Part shown: in pieces, positions 31,401 to 39,790 of the stretch
How positions within the stretch are numbered: position 1 is the first letter of the stretch
How the letters are laid out: each line of letters starts with the position of its first letter
Origin: Scleroderma bovista
Lineage: Eukaryota; Basidiomycota; Agaricomycetes; Boletales; Sclerodermataceae
Assembly: GCA_037178675.1 (NCBI GenBank)
Contig: JAYMGJ010000461.1
Location: 1 to 53,352, forward strand
Reading direction: 5' to 3'
DNA: 53,352 nt
Made by a program: the position numbers and the translations under genes
The notes under the pieces: model-generated
Told to the model about the DNA's origin: nothing
Database searches by the model: none
The model's input: only the letters and a program-made list of their open reading frames with translations

Positions 31401-32344
31401 AAGACTCCATGTTTTTAATGGAATCATACTTATCCTGGAGCCATTTGTCACCCAGCGAGTGGGCTGTACCACACTTGCAGTCACCTTCACTCACTGAGCT
31501 TTATGACAGAGATTCAGACGAGGAAGATTTGGTAAATGAGATGGTGAGGTGCCCTACTAAAGAGGCCCCAGAGCCTTCCCTTGACACGCAGCGCCTCAGC
31601 GACTTCATCATGGTATCAAGGGCCTGTGGATACCATTTGCCTCGATCGTGCCCGCTGCCTGGTGTCCTTATATCCCTCGTGCAAGATAACCATCACACTC
31701 CTCTCCTTATCCAGGCTTTCAAGCAGTATTTATGGGAATCACACCCACAGCTCCGTGCCATGCAAGTTTGGCCATTCAACCTGCTTGATGTCTATAAGTC
31801 TATTTCTATTTTAATGCCTCCACACAAGCACGTCAGTCCTTCCAAATGAATTTTCAAATTGCGTGCATCTATTACCTATCCCACTGCACCAACAACATTT
31901 GATACGGCACTGATCATCGAAGACCCTGTCCGGTACAATGGTGGTACTATGGGGATGACTGGTGATTGGTTCATGGGTTCAATGGTGGCTGATTACTGAT
32001 GTTGAATGCCTAGGAGTGCATGTAGGGGAAATCCGTGTGATATTCAAGCCGCAATCCACACAGGTGAACATGAGGCACCTGCTCGCTTATGTGCATTGGT
32101 TCCGCCCACTCCAACAATTTGACCATACATTGCACATGTTCCAGCTTTTGCGCTCGTCTCGTCAAAATGGTCCCTATGCAGAAATTATTCCAGTCGATCA
32201 TATACTTTGGCCATGTCACTTGGTGCCACAATGGACATGAAGAGTGGATGCAGGCTTTGGTACTGATGAGGTGGACAAGTTTCTTCTGAATAGATACATT
32301 GACCTTGACTTGTTTGAGACCCTGGACAGTGTTCATGTACTATA
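28466..32344 (+). pseudogene. Plavaka-type transposase copy 2
   Basis: Exon 1 (28466-29002) starts with a C2H2-like finger (CNFC ... HISNTPTC) and has an acidic middle. Intron 29003-29069; exon 2 to 29387 ends RDWWWEVQ; intron 29388-29442. The next exon carries [63 protein letters not shown], an in-frame TGA (29893-29895), then [14 protein letters not shown] and HFKKGISHRKQWTG. A 722-bp element (30370-31091) interrupts it; removal restores the frame as LEKMEAALKCFHQNK. Intron 31176-31234 precedes LDGFNTELPEQLHIDYAKKA; further frames give FDTALIIEDPVRYNGG and VNMRHLLAYVHWF, ending FLLNRYIDLDLFETLD. Homologous throughout to copy 1. Dead: nonsense codon, insertion and frame loss near 31850. Confidence 0.8.
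30370..31091. mobile_element. Non-autonomous element with ~255-bp terminal inverted repeats (CACTG ends, ATG duplication)
   Basis: 722 bp beginning CACTGCAAGCATTTCTCAAT and ending with its reverse complement. Arms are about 30370-30625 and 30837-31091, nearly identical, around a ~210-bp centre. The host repeat ATG stands at 30367-30369 and 31092-31094. Removing element plus one ATG restores the Plavaka reading frame exactly. CACTG ends with a 3-bp duplication resemble CACTA/CMC-type elements, and the long arms resemble a foldback MITE. It is AT-rich with no coding capacity. Confidence 0.85.
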
Positions 32345-32615
32345 GATAGTAGGGGGTTATATCTATAGTGGCTGATCATTGTTTATGTTGTAAAGATGTT
32401 AGTGTGAACTTCATAGTCCAATGGAGTATTGCAGAGTCTCTCATAGGCTCGAATAGCCAAGCCTTGGACTACATAGTACCACATAGCTCACAGAGTCTCT
32501 CATAGGCCTGAATAATCAAGCTTCATACCACATAGTACTACATAGCCTCCATAGCTTCCCCCATTAACTATATAGGCTGACAGGTAACTATGGCACCTGA
32601 ACTTTTTTCCTGATG
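32345..32615 (+). repeat. CATAG-rich 3' module of Plavaka copy 2, ending T6CCTGATG
   Basis: Begins right after the transposase end. It holds two diverged ~60-bp tandem units sharing CAGAGTCTCTCATAGGC (about 32431 and 32490), with ACATAGTACCACATAG and ACATAGCCTCCATAG words. It ends TTTTTTCCTGATG at 32603-32615. An alternative reading of the last part is an intron end for the next gene, because CAACAG follows at 32625-32630. Confidence 0.5.
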
Positions 32616-32629
32616 TGCTATTCTCAACA

Positions 32630-33952
32630 GGGACAAGGGGACATGTTCTTCTCCAATGATGAAGATGCAGGGCCGACTGCACATGAATGTTCATTGGAAT
32701 GACAGATTGTCAAACAGAAGAACAGGCGTGTCGAACATGGGAGCACTGAAGGTACAGTGACAGACTCCACCAACTGGTGAGTTGGTCATGCCATCATCCA
32801 AACAAAATACCTCACTGGAATTAGGAGCAATGTTCATGCCAAGAGGCAAAGGGAACCCATCGAAGAAGATGGTCCAGAGATCACTGTCATCAAGGCACAA
32901 AAACTCACGGAGCACAAAGGTCGCCCATGCGCCAGGGACTATGATGACATCACACAAGAGTTTGTCATCGTGGCCATTGAAGACTACCGGGCACGCCTCT
33001 GTGCCAAGTGTCCTATGCCTGACCATGTACAGGAGACTGTGCTCGTGAACGTGTCTTGGGCCAAGGTGTTTCGGATCACAGGCATTAATCTTGTGCGGAC
33101 GCCCCAGCTCTCCAAACTCATAAGTTCCTTACTGGCCATCTCACTATGCTACTTCTATGTTATATAGATTACCATCCGTGGCTTGCAAGTTCACGGCGAG
33201 CTCAAGGCCAAGCTCTGCCCCCTAGTTGAGGTTATGTTTAATTTCCACAGCAGCCAGACCAAATTAGCAATCAAGAAGAATCATGTGTTAGCAGAGGAAT
33301 TGAAAGAGGGTGCAAGCTTTGCATTCAAGGTTTGGTAGTCTCCTGTTCTGGGCACGCTGGGTGCAACTGCTGAAATGTGGTGATTAGCATAGGGTGCCCC
33401 TGCAGGATGACCATTGTGGGTTTCTGAAGGTGCCGATCATCCAGAAGGTTATCAACACAATGTGGTTCACGAACAAGAACAATGAAGGCATCAAACATTC
33501 CACGTGGTTTAATCCATTTCCTCTCCCTGCACTGGCATTAGTGCTGACAGCCGTAAGTTGGATTCTTCTGTATGAGTACTGAGTTGACTGTCACTTATTG
33601 TGGCTTATATCAAGTGCTGTGTTGATGAATGGATGACTGGCACACGCACGGATCTAACTTTTACAGTCCAAGACTACCGCATCACATACGGTGCCCACCT
33701 CAAGTGTCTCCAAGATTTTGATGAGGCGATGAAGGAATTTGGGGTGTTGAAGGGCATTTGTGCCAAGATTTACGAGGAGGGACAGTGAGTATTTTGTCTG
33801 CATTCATTGCAATTACCAACTGTCGAGTTAGGATCCATTCTGGAGCACCTGCACCTGCTGCAGAGCCTCAGAACGTAGTGTCAGCACAAATTATCGCAGC
33901 TGCAATTAAGGAACACCAGGAGGGATCAACAACTGAGGATGAGTCAGATTGA
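32630..33952 (+). pseudogene. DUF6532-type protein gene, damaged (plus strand)
   Basis: Blocks in order: a polar N-terminal region; EFVIVAIEDYRARLCAKCPM and VSWAKVFRITG (32950-33090); GLQVHGELKAKLCPLVEVMF and LAEELKEGASFAFKVW (33180-33340); then VPLQDDHCGFLKVPIIQKVI, NTMWFTNKNNEGIKH, FNPFPLPALALVLTAV (about 33390-33555). After an intron the final block is CVDEWMTGTRTDLTF, YGAHLKCLQDFDEAMKEFG, CAKIYEEGQ. The last exon may continue to 33952. This matches the minus-strand copy at 25.9-27.6 kb and the general DUF6532 pattern. Several stops lie between blocks. It follows Plavaka copy 2 in the same orientation. Confidence 0.6.
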
Positions 33953-34309
33953 TCTAAGTTATCTAGCTCTGTGTCAAGCACTATTAGTGTGAAATGGATA
34001 TTCTATTGTGCCACATACTGCCTGATTAAGGTATTGAGACTATGTTGTGCTACACTGTTGTGATAGCAAGTGGCAATGGAAGTCAAGATAGTAGTTGAAG
34101 GGTCTATGTCACAATATATAGTCTTGGTAGCCTCCATAGCAGCCCTGCTACATTGGATATATATTTACATGTCAAACTATGGCTACTATAGAGTGCTATA
34201 GATTTCTTGCAGGGTGCTATATTGCCTTTATATTGGGGACTTGTCTATGGAACTTTGAGTGCTACAGAGGCTACATAGTACTATATTGCCATGTGTTTTT
34301 TTCCTGATG
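33953..34309 (+). repeat. CATAG/CTATAG-rich 3' module after DUF6532, ending T7CCTGATG
   Basis: Contains TAGCCTCCATAGCAGCC, CTATAGAGTGCTATAG, GGCTACATAGTACTATA and GGCAATATAG (reverse strand). It ends TTTTTTTCCTGATG at 34296-34309. Its reverse complement resembles the start of the module at 25560, including GCAATATAG, so the two could be the outer ends of one element. Confidence 0.5.
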
Positions 34310-34329
34310 TCTATGCTACATGAAGCAAT

Positions 34330-34713
34330 ATGCCAATTATGGTAAGGCTGGTAAGTAGTCTAGGGTCAAATCATGTGTCCGGATCAACAAAGAAATCCAG
34401 TCACCCCACCAGCAGGGATGAACAGAGTGGACTATTGTCAGCATGGAGAGAGGGAGAAGTAGTGTGGCATGAGCACAACAAGACCCGCTGGAAGACATAT
34501 CGAGAAGAGTTGCAATTCTGGGAGGTCAAAAGGGATCAGGCAGAAGTAGAAAATCATCCACCCCATTGGGCAAAACCAAAGCATGGTAGGCTGGAGTGGC
34601 CAGTTCCAAAGCCCATCGTCAATGGTGGAGGTGCAGAAGAGGAGGGAAACAACATTGTCGATGGGGAGGATCATAGTGACAATGAGGACGACGTGCAGTC
34701 CGATGACAATTGA
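34330..34713 (+). CDS. Hypothetical protein, 127 aa, possibly transposon-associated
   Basis: A single open frame, MPIMVRLVSSLG to the stop at 34713. The middle is rich in Trp, Glu and Lys (WHEHNKTRWKTYREELQFWE, then RDQAEVENHPPHWAKPK, LEWPVPKP). The tail is strongly acidic (DGEDHSDNEDDVQSDDN). I recognise no family. Its position right after the DUF6532 gene and its module suggests another transposon passenger. The true start is uncertain because GT and AG dinucleotides near 34340-34360 allow an upstream intron. Confidence 0.4.
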   Translation: MPIMVRLVSSLGSNHVSGSTKKSSHPTSRDEQSGLLSAWREGEVVWHEHNKTRWKTYREELQFWEVKRDQAEVENHPPHWAKPKHGRLEWPVPKPIVNGGGAEEEGNNIVDGEDHSDNEDDVQSDDN

Positions 34714-34831
34714 TAATATTTCTGATAAGTGCAGATTCCCACTATACCACATTTGGGGTGTCTCAAAACTTAGTATGACCACAGATAAAGCACCATAATT
34801 TTCAAGCTTCACCATTGCATAACTACAGCTA

Positions 34832-34994
34832 TGTTGGTGGAAATGAAATGACAAGGATCTGGACGGCACCGTCAACGAGACGGCTTTGATTCAAACTCGA
34901 CACTGGCGTACGTAGGTTCGTAGGTACGACTTATATACGATGTACCTCGTGTGGTGTGCATGTATGCTTCGATCATATATTACATACTACAACA
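34832..34994 (-). repeat. 3' LTR of the gag-only Copia-like element
   Basis: 163 bp with TGTTG/CAACA ends, adjoining the polypurine tract. Confidence 0.85.
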
Positions 34995-35027
34995 CCTTCC
35001 TTCGAGCAAAAGCGTACGTAGCACTAA

Positions 35028-35810
35028 TTAGAACACGTAACTAGCTTCCGATGTACCATTAATGTCTGTACAAGATGTACTATTACCTGCACCAGAACTG
35101 TTCTTAGGGCAATCACATTGGTAATGACCCTTTTCTCCACAATAGAAACATGTGATATTCATGAGGGGAGTCCGGTTCCAGCACTGAGCTCGAGTGGCGA
35201 GCGCTGACGGGTCTGGCGAATCAGCGGCTGTGTCACGTCTGTGCTGTTGTCGAGCTTCTTCGTTGGTGAGACGCACGATGACATAATTGAGTGTGAACTG
35301 GTCAGGTGGGGTGGTGTCAAGGGAAATAATGAATGATTCATAGGACGGGGGAAGGCCAAGGGTGAGGGCAAGGATAATGTCTTTGTCAGAGACATCTACG
35401 CCGACTTCCTGCAACTGGAACGTGATGCAGCGCACGTCCGCAACCCAAGCTTGGATTGATGTTTCATCAGACTTGCAGAGTGTGAGAAAATTGCGGCACA
35501 GCATAAGGCGAGTGGCGAAACCACGAGCGCAGTGGATGGTTTCGAGAGTACTCCAAATGGAGGTGGGGTCAGGGTCACATACGTGAGCGAGTTGCGATAC
35601 TTCAACATGTAGGACGATTTCTGCGCGAGCTTCAGCTGATCTCTTCATGAAGTCCTTGACGGCCTTTGAGTTCAGACTGCCAACTGGCTTGGCCTTTGAG
35701 CCATCTACATATTCCATCAATCCTCTCCGCACTAACAAAGCTTCCATCAACATTTTCCATTCGTAGTAATTCGAGCCATTAAGCTTCGAGATCGAGCTCT
35801 CAGAAGGCAT
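35028..35810 (-). CDS. gag: Copia-type Gag (UBN2-like with CCHC knuckle)
   Basis: 260 aa from the ATG at 35810 (MPSESSISKLNGSNYYEWK). Another 66 codons are open upstream, but the start chosen matches the usual Copia Gag beginning. Domains: an N-terminal NYYEWK motif typical of Copia Gag; a central helical UBN2-like region (WSTLETIHCARGFATRL, SDETSIQAWVADVRCI, LPPSYESFIISLD); and a C-terminal CCHC zinc knuckle (CFYCGEKGHYQCDC). It would bind RNA and form capsids. With no pol in the element, mobility would need enzymes from another Copia element. The frame is intact despite diverged LTRs. Confidence 0.8.
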   Translation of the reverse strand: MPSESSISKLNGSNYYEWKMLMEALLVRRGLMEYVDGSKAKPVGSLNSKAVKDFMKRSAEARAEIVLHVEVSQLAHVCDPDPTSIWSTLETIHCARGFATRLMLCRNFLTLCKSDETSIQAWVADVRCITFQLQEVGVDVSDKDIILALTLGLPPSYESFIISLDTTPPDQFTLNYVIVRLTNEEARQQHRRDTAADSPDPSALATRAQCWNRTPLMNITCFYCGEKGHYQCDCPKNSSGAGNSTSCTDINGTSEASYVF

Positions 35811-36041
35811 GGCGAAGGACAGCGTGGGAACGAGAATGTGTGACTGGCTTCGGCCCCAGCAAGCAAAGCAACGCACGAAAAAGAACAAGTGGCAGTTTCT
35901 GGATTTGGCCCCAGTGGCAATACAATGAATGACAACGACTGGCTTCGGCCCCAGCAGGCGGATGAGCAAGAACGAGCAAGAAGAACCTGACAAATAGAAC
36001 GATGACACAGATCGAAAACAAGTCAGCGAGTGTCAAGTTTG

Positions 36042-36204
36042 TGTTGGCGGAAATGCAACGACAAGGATCCGGACGGCACCGTCAATGAGACGGCTTCGAC
36101 TCAAACTCGACGCTGGCGTACGTAGGTTCGTAGGTATGACTTATGTATGATGTACCTCATGTGGTGTGCATGTACGCTTCGATTGTATATTACATACTAC
36201 AACA
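36042..36204 (-). repeat. 5' LTR of the gag-only Copia-like element
   Basis: 163 bp. In element orientation the sequence after it begins CAAACTTGACACTCG; no primer tRNA match is recognised. Confidence 0.85.
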
Positions 36205-36745
36205 AGCTATGATCCTAAAGAAATTTCATTCAGACTTTCTTTACTACTTTAATATCCTTGTGGTCTACTCTGATCTATTGAAATTTGTGTTGTTGTGTAA
36301 AATGAGCATTTTTAATTTTGGTGTCTCAAAACCTGCCAGATGACTGTACACTTTTGCCTCGTTTACATATTTTCTTCTTTCTCTGCTTGTCTGAAATACA
36401 TCCCATTCTTCCATCTAGCTCAGCCAGTTGATCATTCTCTTTCCGTAGATGTTCGTTGGGATACTTTGTAAACAAACACTTGTTGAAGTCACATATGTAG
36501 AAGGCAGATGGTGGATCTTCTGCGACATATGCATTAAATAGTGTCAGTTACCCTGACGGGGCTCTAGGATGCTGTGCTCAAGGTTTGTGCTTGGGAGAGG
36601 TAATCAGTGAACACATATGCAGGAGTGATGGGGAACTGTTGTCTGATGACTGTGACTCTCTCGTCGCTCCCACTGACCACACTGAATGTTTGGTTAAGCG
36701 GCATTATAGGAAGGTGTTTAAATGTGTGTATAGTACTTTGGTTTT
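36205..36745. other. Intergenic, nothing recognised
   Basis: AT-rich, with several short frames and no supported gene. Confidence 0.35.
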
Positions 36746-37241
36746 GTGAACATTGAACAAGGTGTTGGCTGTCGTCAACGGCACTCTAGTGCTCTTCGAG
36801 CAAGGGAATTTGAAGCAAGTTCCAAGGGAACCACGAACATGCCACAATTGAAATGTATTACATGTCTGATTCACACAGCCAGCTATCTGCCAGAGTTATT
36901 TCCTCTTGCAAAGATCGCGAGCACAGCACAACCCATATTACGATATGCATTTCCTTTCAATATCGTGAGTTACTTTGACTGATAATTCGTCTGTATGCAT
37001 GACCCATGCTTGGACTGCAGATGGCTTCATGGGATGTGGTGTGAGGGAGAACGATAGGGGTGCCCTTGAAGCATTTGAGGGTGTGCTAGCAGCTTTTTCT
37101 CGGCCCTTTTTGGCCACCCAGAAGTACCAGCCCTCTTCCTTAGTCATCGGTCATGCACCATATTCGTACTATACACTGAACAGTGGGAGGAATGATGATT
37201 GCACCATGGGCCGAGTCCTACAGCCTGCGAATAGCAGATGA
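36746..37241 (+). pseudogene. Hypothetical protein fragment, unrecognised
   Basis: Two plus-strand blocks look protein-like: 36746-36964 (LKCITCLIHTASYLPELFPL, AQPILRYAFPFNI) and 37015-37241 (DGFMGCGVRENDRGALEAFE, LVIGHAPYSYYTLNSGRNDD). A GTGAGT...CTGCAG intron could separate them, but the phases do not join cleanly. I do not recognise the family. It is probably a remnant, since it lies in transposon-dense DNA. Confidence 0.3.
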
Positions 37242-37791
37242 GATGTGATGCTATCATGCACATTTATGCATGCTGAGACCAACAAAGCAGCAGAATTGGG
37301 TCGAGTGGTTGAGAGATGAAAGAAGATGGAAATAGGCTACTTTGGCAAGTGCCGACTGCCTCAACAGGGCGTTACTGAGAACATACATAAGTCCTGAGCA
37401 CTTGTCTATTGCACAAGCAACAAGCGAGAATGGCTGTTCAACAGTCTATGGGACCTTCTCATTGCCACCCAAGCGTCTAAGTGAGCACAAAAGCATGTCC
37501 TTCCAAACGGGAGCACCTTAGGCACCAGTTCTTGGTGGCAATAGAGGTCTCTCAGATGGGGTTTTTATGTCGTGAGAAACCCATCTGAGAGACCAACCAT
37601 CCGCACCAGGATTTGCCGCTCCTATTTGGCTAGTCCCAAATAGTGTTCATTTCGTCGGCTTCACGCCGGCATAGCCTCTATGACCACTCTAGACCCTCCG
37701 CCAAGGCTCATCTGAGCCTCCTTGGCTTCTTGATTTTTATTAATAGTTGTTCACCGCTCTAGGTAAGATTACATAAGCGCTAAAAGTGCTA

Positions 37792-38527
37792 CTACTCCCA
37801 AAACACGGCCGCATTTGGTCAATACCAGAACTGCAATATTCCCACCCTCCTTGTGAGCCTCCTCTGCCTTCCTGTGCCCCATCCCTGGTCCCCATGTACT
37901 GTACATAGTATCAGATATGTTATATAAGTATATAGGTCCATAAATGGAGCCTCAAATGAGTGTGCCAGAGGCTCTGGATGGTTGGAGAAATAGTTAGGGG
38001 TAAAAGTAAAAAAGGCTTCGCATTTTTGATACATTGGACATATACACTTCTGAATTACATCCCCTTCAAGGGGCCATATGTACCTACAACATATACCAAG
38101 TGCATTTGATGGGGTGGAGCCTCTGAAGTGCTGTGTCACCTCCTGGTATAACACCCTGGGAGGCTCTTACTGCGAGTGTTGGTACTTTTGGGATGGTTTG
38201 TAAGTGTATTAGTTTACTATTACCACTTGTCTATCACATAAACTGGGATACAGAGCGCTCTAAAGGTGAGCAGGAGGGCAAACACTACTTTTATGAAAAT
38301 AGGGGCTTTATCAGTCCCCAGTGCAACCATCCATATTCTGACTATCTAGGAGGCTCTGTAATACTATATAGTAGTTGCCATATCATCACCAAGTTAATAG
38401 CTTGATGTGGAAGTGCAGGAGAAGTGAAATGATATGATGGATGGCATGGGAAAATGTCCGAAAAAATGTGGAGACTTTGAAAACATATCAAAAAAGTGAC
38501 ATAACACACCACACACAGCATTTGGTG
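37792..38527 (+). repeat. Left inner arm of the 736-bp inverted repeat
   Basis: Starts CTACTCCCAAAACACGG. It is the reverse complement of 38792-39527. Two ORFs in it (37819-38154 minus, 38133-38405 plus) translate identically to their mirror copies. The 264-bp spacer 38528-38791 is unique. The ORFs show no domain and I do not call them genes. Confidence 0.9.
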
Positions 38528-38791
38528 CTCTACTGGTGGTGGTACTGAGGATCTGACCTATGATAGCATCTTACCATACAGGATATTGCATTAGTTAGCC
38601 TGACAGAATCTCTGGACTCCAAACTTAGTGTACAGATTGTGCAACCTGCAGCACTGAGATGTAGCCATTGCACAAGGTGCTCTCTTGTGCCAAAATTTTG
38701 CTTTCTGAAGAGATTATGGTTTATACAAATACTGTGACACATGTAAAGAGTCTGTAATGACACTAGAGAGTCAGTAGCACAATTCATAGAC

Positions 38792-39527
38792 CACCAAATG
38801 CTGTGTGTGGTGTGTTATGTCACTTTTTTGATATGTTTTCAAAGTCTCCACATTTTTTCGGACATTTTCCCATGCCATCCATCATATCATTTCACTTCTC
38901 CTGCACTTCCACATCAAGCTATTAACTTGGTGATGATATGGCAACTACTATATAGTATTACAGAGCCTCCTAGATAGTCAGAATATGGATGGTTGCACTG
39001 GGGACTGATAAAGCCCCTATTTTCATAAAAGTAGTGTTTGCCCTCCTGCTCACCTTTAGAGCGCTCTGTATCCCAGTTTATGTGATAGACAAGTGGTAAT
39101 AGTAAACTAATACACTTACAAACCATCCCAAAAGTACCAACACTCGCAGTAAGAGCCTCCCAGGGTGTTATACCAGGAGGTGACACAGCACTTCAGAGGC
39201 TCCACCCCATCAAATGCACTTGGTATATGTTGTAGGTACATATGGCCCCTTGAAGGGGATGTAATTCAGAAGTGTATATGTCCAATGTATCAAAAATGCG
39301 AAGCCTTTTTTACTTTTACCCCTAACTATTTCTCCAACCATCCAGAGCCTCTGGCACACTCATTTGAGGCTCCATTTATGGACCTATATACTTATATAAC
39401 ATATCTGATACTATGTACAGTACATGGGGACCAGGGATGGGGCACAGGAAGGCAGAGGAGGCTCACAAGGAGGGTGGGAATATTGCAGTTCTGGTATTGA
39501 CCAAATGCGGCCGTGTTTTGGGAGTAG
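38792..39527 (-). repeat. Right inner arm of the 736-bp inverted repeat
   Basis: Mirror of 37792-38527, same length. Identity appears complete where I compared it, whereas the DNA just outside differs between the two sides in both length and sequence. Confidence 0.9.
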
Positions 39528-39790
39528 CAACGCTTTTTGTGATTATGTAATCCTACAGGAAGCGCAGAAATAAAAACAAAAGGGATGGGAACCACTCTGT
39601 CTATTTCGGGATTTGAGTGGGAGTAGCGCCGAGGGTGGGTATCTCTTAGATGGGTTTCGCCCTACAAAGAAACCCCATCTGAAAGACCGTGGGAACATCC
39701 TTAAACTGGTGCCTAAGGTGAACGGGAGTGGTCCTGACCGGAATATTATGTAAGTAGATGCTGCTTCGCACTTTACCCTTGTCATAGTAA

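Larger units (their letters stand above)
34832..36204 (-). mobile_element. Gag-only Copia-like LTR element with 163-bp LTRs
   Basis: 1373 bp on the minus strand. LTRs are 34832-34994 (3') and 36042-36204 (5'), both TGTTG...CAACA, 163 bp. The duplication AGCTA is at 34827-34831 and 36205-36209. The interior holds only a gag-like ORF; there is no protease, integrase or reverse transcriptase. A purine tract (CGAAGGAAGG on the minus strand) abuts the 3' LTR. The LTRs differ at about 14 of 163 positions, so the insertion is old compared with the Ty3 elements. It fits the description of terminal-repeat-with-gag elements. Confidence 0.85.
37514..39720. mobile_element. hAT-like non-autonomous palindromic element with 8-bp duplication
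   Basis: 2207 bp beginning CACCTTAGGCACCAGTT and ending with its reverse complement. AACGGGAG is at 37506-37513 and again at 39721-39728. An exact 8-bp duplication with CA...TG termini is the hallmark of hAT-type insertion. The outer arms (37514-37791 and 39528-39720) are diverged inverted repeats. Each holds a short hairpin, GTCTCTCAGATGGG paired with CCCATCTGAGAGAC on the left and a variant on the right. The inner arms are 736 bp each and look identical. There is no transposase. It ends 70 bp before the Mediator subunit 1 start codon. Confidence 0.85.

Noticed and set aside
37819..39500. Mirror-image 111-aa and 90-aa ORFs in the palindrome arms as a duplicated gene
   Set aside because: The ORFs are identical only because the arms are, overlap one another on opposite strands, and lack any domain.
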